From: Carettochelys insculpta
Lineage: Eukaryota > Chordata > Testudines > Carettochelyidae
Assembly: GCF_033958435.1 (NCBI RefSeq)
Contig: NC_134138.1
Span: forward strand, 193,971,298 to 194,035,297
Reading direction: 5' to 3'
DNA: 64,000 bases
A program made the position numbers and the translations under genes. Position 1 is the stretch's first letter; every line of letters begins with the position of its first letter. This document shows positions 10,299 through 22,858 of the stretch, in pieces. Under the pieces are notes generated by a model, which had not been told where the DNA came from, made no database searches, and saw nothing but the letters and a program-made list of their open reading frames with translations.

Positions 10299-12280
10299 GG
10301 CTACATCTACACTACAGTAATCTTTCAAAAGATTTGCTGTAAGAGATCTTCCAGAAAATCTTCTTTGGAAGGATTGCGTCCACACACCAAAACCGGTTCG
10401 TAAGACTGATCTGCCCTTTTGAAAGGGAACGGCTACGCAGCCCTGGCTGCTCTTTCAAAAGAACGGGCCAGGAAATGCTGCAGATGGGGTTGCATGTCTG
10501 GCAAGCCCTTCTGGGAGCTTGGGCCACATGCTCCCTCAAAGGGCGTCTCCCAAACGCCCCCTCCCTGCACATGCTGAGGCCTGCCTTGCTGCACACATCT
10601 TGCAGAGCCTGTGCATGGTCCTGAAACTCAGCCCTCATCGCCATGGACCTACAGCAACCCTAGGCCCCTGTGCATGCCCTGGCCGGGCTGCTGGCCTGCC
10701 TCCTCGTGGCTGCCCTCCTCTTCCTCTAGTGACCGAGCTCTGTCCTTGGGGGGCCCCAACCCACCATGGCCACGCCCGACCCCCAGGCCAGCCAGTGCTT
10801 GTAGAGCCACTCGACCAGCTCCAACTGGCGGGACCAGTGCTAGTCCTGAGCGAGTGGGATGATGCGCAGTGGCTACAGAACTTCTGTATGAAGAAAGAAA
10901 CCTTCATGGAGCTCTGCAGGTGGCTTGCTCCTGCCCTCTGATCCCAGAACACCAACATGCAGCCCACCCTGACTGTGGAGAGGTGCCTGGCCATTGCTGT
11001 TGGGAAGCTCACCACCCTGGACAGCTACTGTTCCGTGGGGCAGAAGTTCGGGGTGGGCAAGTCGACCGTCAGAGCTGTCCTCCTTGAGGTGAGGCATGTT
11101 CCACTCTCTCTGTCCTGGCATGGGGAGGGGGCAGGGGGTAAGGGCTGTGGGGGAGGGGTGCGACTGGGCTGGGCTGGGCGGGGGATGAGGAGGCCGAGCC
11201 ATGGGGGTCTGTGATTCCCCACCTTACACAGGCCCACTGCAGGAGGGGAGGCCTCTCGGGGAGAGGGAGTGCCCAGAGAGGAGAAGGCAGCCATGAGGGG
11301 ACAGGGGAGCCTGCTGGGGCCCGGGGCACCCCTTCATGCACTCATGAGTGTGCTTGCTCTCCGTCTCCTGGAGGTCGTGATGGTGGTCAACCAAGTGCTG
11401 CTCTGGAGGCTCGTGTGTATCTGGGACGTGGGTGCATCCATCATGGGGTTTGCTGCCCTCTGCCTTCCCCACTGCTTTGGCACGATCGATGGCATCCATG
11501 TTACCATCCAAGCCCTAGCCTACAGCCCTGGCTGATACGTCAATGGCAAGGGCTACCATTCTGTAGTGCTGCAGGCCATGGTGGACCATATGGGCCAGTT
11601 CATGGACATTTACGTGGGCTTGTCAGGTGGGGCCAATGGTGCGTGGGTCTTCTGGTGGCCAGCTGACCATATGCGGGGGCATTGCACATGTTCCTGGTGG
11701 TGGTCCAGAGGACGTTGTCCTCCTGCCAGAGGCCCAGCAAATACCTCAGCTCCGGCTCCATCCAGGACGATGTTCCCCTTTTTGTGCCCCAGACTGGCAC
11801 CCTGGGGAGCCCCTGGGGGCGGTTGCAGGGCGGCTTGGTGTCAGACATGCTGGCTTCAGTCGCTGCAGGGGTGGCTGAGGGTGTGGGTCTCAGCAGCTCA
11901 TGTTCTTGCTGCCAGCACCCCCTCAGTTTCCTGCCATGGGGTCTCCGAAGCTCCCTGCACTTTTAAGGCAGCTGGGCACAGGGAGCATAGAGCTCTGCTA
12001 GTGCTGGCCAGAGTGTCTCTATGCTCCAGCTGCACAGCACCATAGAGGACCCCTATTTTGAAACAAGGGCTCATGGAGCATCTACACCCATTATTTTTCT
12101 GAGCGATTCTTTCAAAAGAAGGTGCTCTTCCAGACCCGGGAGCAGAAGAGGGCCTCTGAAAGAAGCTCTGTGTTCTTTCGATTTCAGATCGAAAGAGCAC
12201 ATTTTACGTGTACGTGCTCTGGAGGTTCTTTTGAAAAAGGGACTGCTTTTTTGAAAGAACTTGCTAGTGTAGGCACGGTC
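10299..12280 (+). mobile_element. Harbinger/PIF DNA transposon, decayed
   Basis: Terminal repeats: left 'ggctacatctacacta', right complement 'gaccgtgcctacactag', both followed inward by 'tctttcaaaa'. Flanks are TAT (left) and TTT (right), consistent with a 3-bp target duplication carrying one substitution. The interior holds a broken transposase (separate entry). The ends match the MITE at 62919-63345, which is probably a deletion derivative of such an element. About 2 kb in total. Confidence 0.8.
10830..11680 (+). pseudogene. Harbinger-type transposase (HARBI1-like) pseudogene
   Basis: The DDE transposase should cut and rejoin element ends. Visible in order: an N-terminal helix region 'WDDAQWLQNFCMKKETF' and 'LCRWLAPAL' ending in a stop at 10939-10941; 'VERCLAIAVGKLTT' and 'FGVGKSTVRAVLLEV' (10957-11090); then, after about 280 bp, 'GASIMGFAALC' and 'GTIDGIHV' holding the first catalytic Asp; then 'GKGYHSVVLQAMVDH' and 'IYVGLSGGANGAWVF'. 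The family's second Asp (HDARVF) is lost in 'NGAWVF', and the downstream GD.AYP/Glu block is missing. The gap has a donor-like 'gag/gtgagg' at 11090 and an acceptor-like 'ctcctggag/gtc' near 11374, so it may be an intron. The in-frame stop at about 11533 and the lost residues make it dead. Confidence 0.8.
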
Positions 12281-12283
12281 TTT

Positions 12284-15200
12284 GATGTCCTAAGCTGAAA
12301 AAGGAAGCAGCCATTTACATTCCAGCTTTCATCCAATCCATTTTAATAAAGATTATAGCTTAACTTCCAGCACATTAAGTTGCTTAACCTACCCCTTTAT
12401 CAATAATTTAGTTCCCTTATTGAAAGTAAACTACCTCATAGGTACCCTTCATACTATTCCATAAATAATGTGCATTATTTTGGGATAGCTATGTAATTAA
12501 CTGATGCTAGTGAGTGGATGGTGGGGGAACTGCCCAAAAACATGCTGAAAGAGCAGTCATGGAGATTGTAGGAAAGCCATGAGGACTGTATTATGAAAGC
12601 CACAGAAAGCTAAGATGAAGGAGATGCATATCTGCAGAAGCGTCATGGGATTATGGCAAGGAAAAGGATCTGGCAAGAGCACTTTCGATAGACTAGGAAG
12701 GGTAGAAGCCAGCATGAAGTGGATCTAGGGTAAAGTTAGAGGATTTGGAAATGACTCCCTGAGTTGGGCCCACAAAATTTGCCTAAGTGCCTCTTTGTAT
12801 ATAACAGGTAACTAACTGCAAACACTAATTTCCCTTTTACAGTTGTCACCTGAGACACTTTGGTTTACGATGTGCTCATGAAGTTTTTGCTACAGGGACA
12901 TACTTAAATTAGTCCCTGATTAAGATACCAATTAAGCAAAATTTTAAGGACTCCTTTAAGGCCCATAAACTGATCATGGATCTTGAATTGGGGCCAAGGC
13001 TTGCTTTGACTTAGACCAAATTGTTTTACTAGGTGTATATCCACCCCCACCTCCTGGGTTTTCTCTGTGTCCTATTGGCATTAACTGTGCACTTGTCTTT
13101 GCATCTGAGATTAGAATAGGTCAGAGAAACATTCAGGGAACTGAACAATTGACTGGTTTGTTATGTGATGCAATGATTTTAATATATCATATAGCAGCCT
13201 GCCATTTCATGGTGGAAATGAATTACACTAAATCAATATGATATTTAAGTGTGTCTCTTTTTATTACTTTAATCCCAGGGCTCGGATGGCTGTTACTACA
13301 AGGAGAGGAAGCTGACTCAAATGTAGTTTTTACTGTGGCATTAAGTAAATTAGAATTCAGAAAATATTTTAATTTCATCCCTTCACCAGTGTTCAGGCTC
13401 CACGAAAAAAAAACATGGAAAAGTCTCCTCATCTTTCAGTGATAAAGTTCCATAAGCAATTAATCTCTGAGTGCATCTGTATAGCAATGAAAAGCTCAAA
13501 TACAGCAGGCTTGGTCCTTCATGGCGGTCCACTGAGTTTATGCTAGTGTGATTAACTGGAGTTCTATGGCCATAGAATTGTTGTAAACTTATGGGTAATC
13601 AGGTTTGGTGCTTTTTGGTTATTTCAGTCAGAAGCCTGTGCTAAACACTGGAGAATATTGATTGCCATTGGAGTTGGTTCTCCCAGCACGTTCTCCTATA
13701 CAGAGAAAGCAGGAGACTGGCTAATAACCAGGAGATTGTTCATCCTTTTTTAAAGAAAGCAAGTGGGAGCTGAATCATACTTAAGGCCTGCCAGTAGCAT
13801 GTATTCCCTCCCAGAGACTCTACACAAACCGAAATAAAGGAAAGGAGAAATTCTTATTTAACGCTCATAGTATATTAGGGGCAAGGAGTCTGTCTTGTTG
13901 GATCTCCCTGTGCATGCAAGCTCTATGATGATGAAGTTGGATGAAAATCAGGAAAAGTGAACATTTGCTGTCTTCTGTTATGACACTGTGTATTGGGAAC
14001 AGGGAAAGGATCATAAATCCCCGTCATTGTATCTGAAATGATGATTAAAGGCTCCTTGAATCAGTAACCATTTATATACTAAAACTTTCATGAGGTAGCT
14101 CATGTTGTTATGGAGAAATGACCCAGATAAGTTCTGCTGTTTGAGACTTTTATAGGTGATCTTCCAGAGGAAAAGAGACTTCTTAGTCTTGTTCAGAGCC
14201 ATTGCATAAAAATGGTAAAATGATGCTGTCTGATAGATGTGGCAATTTCCTCTAATAGCTTTGGGAGACCTGACTAGTTTATCATTGGCTGAGGACTATA
14301 TGTAATTCCATCAGGTAGAGGGATCACCGCCCTTCAGGAATAGCGAGAAGTGTTCTTTCAGGTTACAGCAACTCCTGAGACACATAACAACCTGCTTAAA
14401 CTTGCAAACACTGGCTCAATCTGGATCCGATAGACAAAGGACTTTCAGATAAGTGATCTGAATTTAAACTGACTCAGGGCCTTTTCCCGATCCAGCAAAT
14501 GGGCAGAACCCTCTGTCCAAGAGGAAAGGAAGTTCTGGAAGGACAGATCAGCCAGTGCCCTAGTGGTGCTGGGGTGGGTGAGCTCTCTGGTAAAGTTATG
14601 TGACTGCAAGTAGGTTCTTCTATTGTTTTTGATCTCCATAATGCTTTTCCCTTAAGAATAAATGTACTTAAGAAGAGCTGGGTGGTAACATAATTGCCCA
14701 TGGTCATAAATTGCTTTATAGCTTGGGAGGAGAAAGCAGTGCCGGCTTGCTGAGGTAACTGGGGAACTCAGTGTCAGCTGGGAAGTGTACAGCCTGGAAA
14801 TATGCTGGTCAGGATGGGGAGAGAGGTGGTTTTTGCCTGGGAGAGGTTGTGGCTGTAGAGCTGGAAAGTGTGAGTAGGTTTTCTTGCTCAACCATGGAGA
14901 GCAAATACATCTGCATTTGCCCTCAACTTTGACATCGCCTGTCCTGCTGTGCACTGGTACATGAATACTTTGTTTTGAGTGGGCTGCTCTAAAAGCAAAC
15001 TATTTGAATGTGGGGGGAGCATCCAGACAGAAGACTATTCAATAGTTAGTCATGTTTTATCTTTATGGTCCTAGCACCTACTTAATATGTTCCGTAAAAC
15101 TACAGCAGATTCTGAATTTGAGGTAAAAACTGGAAACTAAATATGTTGTGTACAAAAAAAATAGCTCTATGATTATTACAGCCATTCTAGAAATACTAAA

Positions 15201-15594
15201 TTTAATCAGGAGTTGAAAGGACGGATGCAATCAATCAAGCAGACGAAATCCAATAGCCACCTCTAGCTAAAGGGGATAGGCTTGAATCAGTGTCATTTGA
15301 TTGATATCAGGAATGTAAACAGTAATTGCATCTACTGCTAACTTCTCTTAATGTATTTGGTTTTTAAGTTCATGGACTCCTTACAGAAAACTGGACAAAT
15401 TCTTATGTTACACTCAATTAACTTCACTTCAGTTATGATATCAGAGTGTCTCAGTATATTTAGACAAGAGAGGAAGCACTAGTTTCTGTGCATGTAGGGT
15501 AAAAATTTCTAATGTTTCTCATGGTTTATGTTAAAACCCCTTCTAATTATTCCTAAATTTTATATTCTGGTATGAGCCTTAACTATCTCGTAAC
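12284..15594. other. No gene recognised
   Basis: A 3.3-kb AT-rich stretch. I find no terminal repeats, no tRNA-like head and no protein similarity. Frames such as 14652-14954 (-) do not resemble known proteins. Confidence 0.4.
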
Positions 15595-15595
15595 A

Positions 15596-16291
15596 TGTGT
15601 CATGGTTCAAAATGCTGTTAGTGTGGGTGGGAAGTTACTCTTGCCTGTGTTTGAAGATGAGCAAGGCCATAAACTGAGATGGGGCCTCAAAGTCTGAAGA
15701 AAGAGATAACAGCAGCTGCTCCAAGGCTGGTCCTGTGGGTCAGAGAGAGTCCTAAACCATCAATAATGACACAAAATCTTAATGTCTTGTCCTCCCTGTT
15801 AGACACCTCCCACTGTTACCAGCCCAGACTCTCAGGGATAAGAACAAGTATAACAAAATCAGTATGCTTACCGTGTACTTTTACTGTTTTGCATTATACC
15901 CTTCAGATATGCACCTGTGGACCACACCTGTGGACCATACCTGTCTGGAAATAGTCATCATTACTCCCAGAAACACATAATTGGAATCTAATGCTTGTAT
16001 TGTTTAAGCAAATTGTTGAGGAAAAAACACGTGTGTTTTAGATAAAACATGTGAGCTGTGAGTGGAGTCGCTGTGTAACCTTTAGATTATTGCTGCTAGT
16101 GCCTATCTGGGAACTCTGGAACTCCCATTCCATCATTTCTCTCCGCCCATTGGTATCATATATAATCAGTCGTAACTAATTGCTTGAGAGTGCTCCACTG
16201 ACCCTGCAGGCAATGTGGCACTCCGCCAGCTGTGTGTAGTAATAAACCCTCCTGCTTGATTCATACACGATGTCCAGACTTTGTTCCAACA
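15596..16291 (+). mobile_element. Probable solo LTR of an endogenous retrovirus-type element
   Basis: It opens near 'tgtgtcatgg' (or 'tgttagtg' at about 15613) and closes in '...gttccaaca'. A TATA-like 'catatataatc' lies near 16160 and a polyadenylation signal 'aataaa' near 16240, spaced as in the U3-R-U5 layout of an LTR. No internal genes flank it, so it would be a solo LTR. A clean target duplication was not found, so the left border is uncertain. Confidence 0.5.
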
Positions 16292-16374
16292 GTGCACTTT
16301 TGTGGAAGATTACTTAAAAATCTAGATGCATCTTATACACTGTTAGATATTGCATTAATGCAGAAGGACAGAAA

Positions 16375-16809
16375 GGGCGTAGCTACAGTAGCACCCCCAT
16401 TTTGAAAGGGGGATGTTAATGAGCCACTTTGGTAGATGCTAATGAGGCGCTGCCATACATATGCAGTGCCTTATTAGCATAATGGTGGCTGCGTGTGTTT
16501 CCAAAGTGCTGCTTTCGAAACACATGCCACCGGTGTAGACAGGGGCCTTTCGAAAGGAATCCCTGGATTTTGAAAGCCCCTTCTTCCCAAAACCAAATGG
16601 GAAGAAGGGGCTTTTGAAGTAAGGCGGTCCTTTTGAAAGGCCCCATCTACACCAGCAGCATGCATTTTGAAAGCGGCACTTTCGAAACGCATGCAGCCAC
16701 CATTATGCTAATGAGGCACTGCATATGCATGGCAGCGCCTCAATAACATATGCAAAATGGCGCATTAGCATCCCCCTTTCGAAAGGGGGATACTAGTGTA
16801 GCCACGGCC
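16375..16809. mobile_element. Palindromic Harbinger-type MITE, about 435 bp
   Basis: Almost the whole element is one inverted repeat. The left half runs 'gggcgtagctac', then 'ttgaaagggggatg', 'gctaatgaggcgctgcc' and 'cataatggtggctgc'. The right half is its complement and ends 'gtagccacggcc'. The centre is a perfect 'cccattt'-type hairpin near 16598. AAA flanks both sides (16372-16374, 16810-16812), a possible 3-bp target duplication. Non-coding. The 'ctttcgaaag' motifs link it to the other Harbinger-type elements here. Confidence 0.75.
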
Positions 16810-17087
16810 AAAGTAACATTCCTGTTTCAGAAGAAGTCTTTGTTCAAGTAGATTTTATTTAAAATGGTTTCAGCAAGTGTATATCACATTTTCCCCTCTT
16901 CTATTCTACCCTTTTCAGTTCTAGATAATTATCCTTTCTATCAAAGGGCCAGGACTGGTGGATTGCATTTTGCAGCTGGATAGACAGCATCAATAGACGC
17001 TCTGAATTTATTTTTGTCACCTTCCGGCCCTTTGTTCGTTTTTTGTCAGACACTTGTTGATAGTAGTGTAAACAACTTCCTCTAATC

Positions 17088-17263
17088 AGAATGATTTATT
17101 TGGTGATGAGCTTTCGTGGGACAGACCAACTTGATCTGATGAAGTGGGTCTGTCCCACGAAAGCTCATCACCAAATAAATCATTTTGTTAGTCTTTAAGT
17201 GCTACATTTCTGCTGTTTTCCTTTGCTGGAGTACATATTAACCTGGCTACCTCTCTGTTACTA
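17088..17263 (-). mobile_element. Foldback PLE-derived short element, copy 1
   Basis: One arm has 'aatgatttatttggtgatg', then 'agctttcgtgggacagacc'. A short tip follows, then the inverted copy, which runs on to a head ending 'ggctacctctctgttacta'. The whole lies between 'ttcctctaatc' at 17077-17087 and again at 17264-17274, an 11-bp target duplication. The palindrome therefore seems to have integrated as one unit. The incomplete arm stops after 'aataaatcatt'. It matches the ends of the Penelope-like element at 39974-41245. Confidence 0.8.
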
Positions 17264-17274
17264 TTCCTCTAATC

Positions 17275-18296
17275 GGGTTATTTTCTCTTTAAATGGGGTT
17301 GACTTGAGCCTCCCAGGAACACCATCTTCACAATCTGACAATCTAATTCATAGTTCAAAAGCTATCTAATTTTAGAGAGATTTAGATTTAATACAGTTAC
17401 AATGTTTTGTGAGAAATGAGACTCAGGAGTGAGTCAGTCAGGTGGGGATTCCAGCAGTCAGTCTTGGCTAAATGGGCAAGATGTGTACCTGTCCACAGGC
17501 AGACTTGAACATGGGACATACAGAGCATAGTGCATGAGCCTCTAGAGTTTGCACCAAAGTCCGCTGGCTTTCAGCTAATGCTGTAGGGGAGAGTCATTCT
17601 TTTGTTCTGCAAGTGGTCTGTGTGCCACTACATAGGGGAGTGAACCACACACAGTTGGGCTGTGTGGGTTAAACCTGCATCGGGTAAAAGAGGTCAGTAT
17701 CGCCCAAGGTTAGGATAGGAATTTCTCTCTCCTGAATGATCACGTCTTTCAAGGCGGTTGTGGTGAGGGATCTCTCCAATTGTTTTCATCCATCGGTAGA
17801 ATAAATTGTTACGTGCACAAAGGCATATGGGGATGTTTATCACCAGTAGAAACACATGCTGCTAATCAGCTGGGCGGCACCAGAATCTTTCCTGGGTGGC
17901 CAACCAAGCCCTCAGCTTACAAGGTTACACAGCTTACACAGGTTGTGGTTTGTTCTGTTTTTAACAGAATAGACGGCACTAGAAACAGAAGCGCTGAAAA
18001 GTGAGTACCTGATGGTGGTAAGTTGTAGGTCAGTTAAATGGATAGCTCAGTCTATGTTTTTGTTTTTGTTAAACTCTACAGCAGCCGACAGCACGATCCT
18101 GGAAACCCTGGAAGTATTTTGCTGGCTAAGCCTTCTGGTTGACAAAGCCAAGAGTTCTCTTAAGCTTAATTAGTGTTTGTTTAATTGAGGAAGCAGTTCC
18201 AGACAGCCATGGGCAAAATCTTCCTGTCATCAGATATTATAAAAGAGAACCAGCAGAGTATTTACTCAACTCACGACTTTCACAAGCTTCATAAAT
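17275..18296. other. No gene recognised
   Basis: Unremarkable sequence. A frame at 17780-18004 is followed by a donor-like 'aaaag/gtgagt' context near 18000, but the protein resembles nothing I know and I do not call an exon. Confidence 0.35.
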
Positions 18297-18616
18297 CAGA
18301 GTTTCTTAAACTTTTATTTGTTGATGGGCCCTTTTTCGAATGCAGTATTAAGCACAGACCCCAGCTGAGAAACTGCTTAATAAACCAACAGTACATGTAC
18401 ACTTCATATAAAAACCTACCGCTAGGCATGCTTAGATAAAAGCAATATAAGAGTACTTAGCGATATTTGGGATGGGGGTAGGGGGTGGGGCGTGTCCTGC
18501 TTTTAACTTCAGAGTATGTCTCTACTGTATGTGATGTTTGACATTTTGAGGATCCCACTGTGAAGTTTCTGACAACCCCCTTGGGGTCACAGGCCCCCAT
18601 CAGAGAACCACTGTTC
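18297..18616. mobile_element. hAT-like MITE
   Basis: The left end 'cagagtttcttaaac' pairs loosely with the complement of the right end ('cagtggttctctgatg'), the usual form of hAT/Charlie termini. 'ggtcacaggcccccatcag' lies near the right end. Flanking octamers 'tcataaat' and 'ttctaaag' are similar but not identical, so the target duplication is only suggestive. Non-coding. Confidence 0.55.
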
Positions 18617-19355
18617 TAAAGTGACAAGCAAGAGTTTCCCAGTTTCCTAATTAATACAAACAGGAATCCATTTTTGTGTACTGGGCAGGGTTTTCGGTAG
18701 GGCTTGGTGGGGCAGACTGCCTGCTCCCATTGCAGTCAGTGGTGCTGATGACTTTTGATGCCAATGGCATTAATACTGCACCTTTTGAAGATTCCATGCC
18801 CTCCCACTTTTAGTATCTTGGAGCAGAGGCTAATGGAGTTGAGGTGGGGGAGAAAGAGAGAGACTTCGTCTCCTTTGAATAGATTTTTTTTGAAGGATGC
18901 AGGACAACACTCTTGATGTTTAGAGGCTGGGCTTTCTTACCAGAAGGCCTTTGGCTGTGGAACTCCCTACCACACATTTTACTACAAAATGCCTTTTCCA
19001 CAAGCCTATCTTCAACAATAAGTACAGAATAGCCCAGGAAGGTCTATGAAGAGTAGGTAACCAGAGGTGTCGTCAAGTGCAAGAGCCACTTAAGGATGGA
19101 TTGAATAGTATTGTTTTTTGGAAGGTGCATGATGTGCCTCTAAACTGTATTGTATAGACCTGGCATTTTTGGGTGTCTCTAATTAGGTGGTGGTGGGGTT
19201 ATTTGTAGAATTTTTTTGAAATTTTATATGTTGTCAAAATTGGGGGAGGGTCGCTTCAGGGTTTATCTTGGTATATACAGTAATGGGTGGTATATATTAT
19301 ATGCATAGTATATATAAAGAGTAATTTATACTGTACAGTGTATGTAACATATTTA

Positions 19356-19655
19356 CAGGTTTGAACCTCTCTAGTCAGGCACCCTCGGGACCTGACTGGT
19401 GCTGGACAAGAGAATTTGCCACACCGCGGGAGGTCAGCATTGTCTAGCAGCATAACCAATACTTCCACTGCTCACTGGGCTGTTGAAGATGTTTAAGGGG
19501 CAAATTACAGCTAAATGACAGCACAGAATACTGAGAACCAGGACTGGTGGCTGGAAACAAACTTTATGGGACTTCCGGAAACTTGGCCACACCCATGATA
19601 AGTGGTTATCCAACTAATTGGATGAGATGTTACCCGACTAGAGAGGTTCAACCTG
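19356..19655 (+). mobile_element. TA-flanked MITE, 'caggttgaacc' family, copy 1
   Basis: Left end 'caggtttgaacctctctag', right end 'ctagagaggttcaacctg', flanked by TA on both sides. Length 300 bp. Shared interior landmarks are 'gggacctgactggtgctg', 'aggtca-tattgtcta', 'gccacacccatgataagtgg'. Non-coding and probably Tigger/pogo-type. Confidence 0.85.
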
Positions 19656-19769
19656 TATTAAAAATATACTGTAATGGGTCATTCCTTAATGTTCCCCAAT
19701 ACACTCGAATGTTGTACGGTTTCAAACAGCGCTACATTTAAGGGCCGAGGGGAACTTCAGTGTGCACCA

Positions 19770-20170
19770 GCAGGGTCTACAGCAGGTCTGTCCAGATCTT
19801 TTTCATCACAGGGCCACACGGCAATTTTTTGTGTGTTCCGGGGGCTGAACACAAAATAGCCCCAAACCTGCTTCCCCCTCCTCCAGGTTAAACCCCTCAC
19901 AGCCTCAAACTGCTGCCCCCTGCCCCACCCTCAGGCTTCACCCCTCCCCTCTCCCTGCAGCCAGGCACCCAACATCCGGCCCCCGATGACTCACCAGAGC
20001 TGCCACTGGAGCCCTGGGAGCTGTGCAGTAGGAGCCACCGCAGGCACGGCCTGCGTTGGCAAGAGCTGGAAAAATGGTAGCAATGCCGGTGGCGTGGGCT
20101 GGATAAACAGACTCTGTGGTCTGGACATCCCTCGTCTGTGCAGGTCGGTTAATGCAGAACACACTGTTGC
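19770..20170. repeat. Probable dispersed repeat, C-rich
   Basis: It starts with 'aggtctgtccagatcttttt' and 'cagggccacacggc' and goes on into a C-rich stretch. The opening resembles hAT ends, but no partner end or target duplication was found. A 'gcgttggcaagagctg' word recurs at 20053 and 20731. No gene. Confidence 0.3.
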
Positions 20171-20353
20171 ACCTCAGAAATCACATCCTAGTCGTTATCA
20201 CATCCTAGTCACATCCTAGTCGTTAGTTTACACAGAGCAGTAATATTAGCTTTTAGACACAAGTAACTATTTCCAAGTTTCTCATGTTTATTTCAGGAGT
20301 TTCCATTTCTTTTATGTGTGTGACAGAAGCCCAATATTCATAATTCCCAAATA

Positions 20354-20666
20354 CAGGTTGAACCTCCCTTGTCCGTCATCCTGGGGACCTGACTGGTGCT
20401 GAACGTGACAATTTGACACATTATGGGAGGTCAATATTGTCTAGCACGTTACCAGCACTTCCACTGCTTACTGGGCTGTAGGAGACATTAAAGGTAAGTT
20501 ACGGCGCGGCACCCAGAGAACCAGGACTGGTGGCTTTTAATAAATGTTATGGGACCCCGGGAAAGTTGGCCACACCCATGATAAGTGGTTGTTTGGCTAA
20601 CTAAAATCATGCCACGTTATGGACGATGCCAGACAAGAGAGTTTCAGATTAGAGAGGTTCAACCTC
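20354..20666 (+). mobile_element. TA-flanked MITE, 'caggttgaacc' family, copy 2
   Basis: Ends 'caggttgaacctcccttgt' and 'agagaggttcaacctc', TA on each side. The interior is collinear with the copy at 19356, with 'ggggacctgactggtgctga' and 'ccacacccatgataagtgg'. The two copies are only 700 bp apart in the same orientation. Confidence 0.85.
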
Positions 20667-20668
20667 TA

Positions 20669-22857
20669 CTACATTGACTGGTGCATTAGAAATTGGGTAG
20701 ACTATCAAACCATACTAATTTGACTAAACAGTGCGTTGGCAAGAGCTGTGTTGTGTTGTGTTGTGCTGTGTTGGTTATAAGTATTCAGCTTTTCACAAGG
20801 TAGAAAAGTATCTCCTAATCTCAAAGATTGCTGCCTTCCACAGAAGAGGAGCTGGTTAGTAATTTTGCAAGCAGTTTGTCATCATTCTACTCACCTGTAT
20901 GCTTTCCTTGTAGACTTGTGTTTCCTTTCTGGAGGGATATTCTTTAGATTTGTTTGCTTTCAGCATTCTACTATGTCTTGTAACAGGGATTGGAATGATT
21001 TTGGGGAAGCAAAGTTGGGAAGAGAGGGAGAAAAAGGATTAAAGAAGGAAAGAGAGTGATTTTTTTTCCCCCTCTCAGATACCATCTTCATTTTATGGAA
21101 GCAGGGGTTAGTATAGGATTTCTTTGCCCCAAAGGTAAATTGGGAATTTAAAAAGCATTCATATTCCATAATTTGACTAGCCTCAGACATGGTTTGGGAA
21201 CCTAATTTAGCTTGTTTAAAACATAGTGCTATCTTCTTCAATATCCAGGGTTTTCTTCTTTTCTCCCAAACAGACACTTTCATTGTAGGTTATAGAGGCA
21301 AGATAGTGTTAGAATACAAAATTGGACATCCAGGCGTGGGTTCTTCTCCTCATGTTTCCACTGAACGACTCTTGGAAAACCCTGAGCAAGTTGCAAAACT
21401 GTGTCTCAATTTCCCTACCTGCAAAATAGCGATAATGTGTCTTGGTCTGGGTATAGCAATCGGATCCTGGGATAAAAAAATTGTATAAACGTGAAGTTTC
21501 AGTATCTCCCTATATACTGTAAACCTGTTACCTACCTATATATGTGTTTATGTGTGTGTTTTTTTTTCAAATTGTAGAACATGCTTTACCAAAGTAGCAA
21601 AATTTATTACTAGGTAAGTGGAACAGAAAAACTGTGCAAGAATATAGACATCTAATTCCTCTCACGTCTCTTTCATAGTGAGGTTTGTTCTGAATTCTTT
21701 TTAAAAGAACTAGTTGCTTGCTAAATTATTTTTTTTCTGTTAGAAAAGCCATTTACAGCCTCTGAACTCATTTTGATTTTTCCCTAGACTGGCTCATCCA
21801 ATAGTTTTATCTACCATAGTGTTTAAAATGGAGAACATAATTTAGATACTCTAGCCAAGATTTACGTGTAGTCACAGGAACACGCTTCCAGGTGAATACA
21901 GTTTGTCTCTTCAGTAAAAGGTTCATAGTAAAGTGTCCTGGTTTACTCTTTCCCTGTAATATTAATATCAGCTTTCAGGTTTTGTATAATTTTGAATATA
22001 AAACAAAATGAAAGACCAGTCAGTTTCACAAATATAAAATATGTTTTTGCTCAGGAACACAGTTTCCAATCATTTAGCTTAAGATCAAGTGACAGGAAGT
22101 AAAATGGTGGATTAGTTTATGTAAGAACAATGTAGAAGCACTTGGCTCAGGACTTAGTGATTGAAATACAGTTTTGTTTTGTTATTTTCTTGGCTTCAGG
22201 AAATACCTTGGTTCCAAATCCTTTTTCAAAAGGATTTTTCTGTTGTTCTGAGTTTAAATGGAATCTGCCTCCTGATCTAGCTATATTTGAATACTAACAT
22301 TTTCTGACTCAAGCCTCATCAGATCACCTTACTTTGAAGACCTACTATTCAAATACTTAATTATAGGTTTGGTTCTGCCTTCTGGACATATGGCGTGGTG
22401 GGGAGAGGGTGCAAGAAACTTTGTCTCCCATCTCCACTTTAAATGGGCCAAAGAAAAGCCAACCAGAATTCTGTTGTGATACATTTGTGTAGGGCACGCT
22501 CTAGTATGTCTCTGATATGGACTGGGGTAGGCAGTCTGGGTTAATGGTCAGAGCAGGAGTTGGGTCTAGTGAGCTGAGCAGGCCTCCAGATTGGGGGTGA
22601 GGTGGGGCTGTAGCTAAGGGTTAACACCAGAGTCAACTGCTAATTACCAGAAGCAGGGGTTGAGCTCAAGTTAGAAGTCAGAGGCCTGAGTTGGAGCCAG
22701 GACTGGTTATGGCTGGAAGCAAGGAAGGACCTGGAGGAGAGGCAAGGACCAGGCATGGACCACAAGCACCATGGGAACAAGACCTAATCAGGACCAGGGT
22801 TGAGTGTAGGGTGCCAGCACAAGTAAGGACCAGAACAGCAGCAACAGGAAATCAACC
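20669..22857. other. No gene recognised; short (tgttg)n tract
   Basis: A 'gttgtgttgtgttgtgctg' simple repeat sits near 20750. The frames at 20960-21283 (-) and 21189-21488 (+) overlap and match nothing known. No transposon borders were seen. Confidence 0.4.
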
Positions 22858-22858
22858 A

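Noticed and set aside
17780..18004. Possible exon followed by a donor-like 'gtgagt'
   Set aside because: There is no acceptor evidence and no protein similarity. A single donor-like word is not enough.
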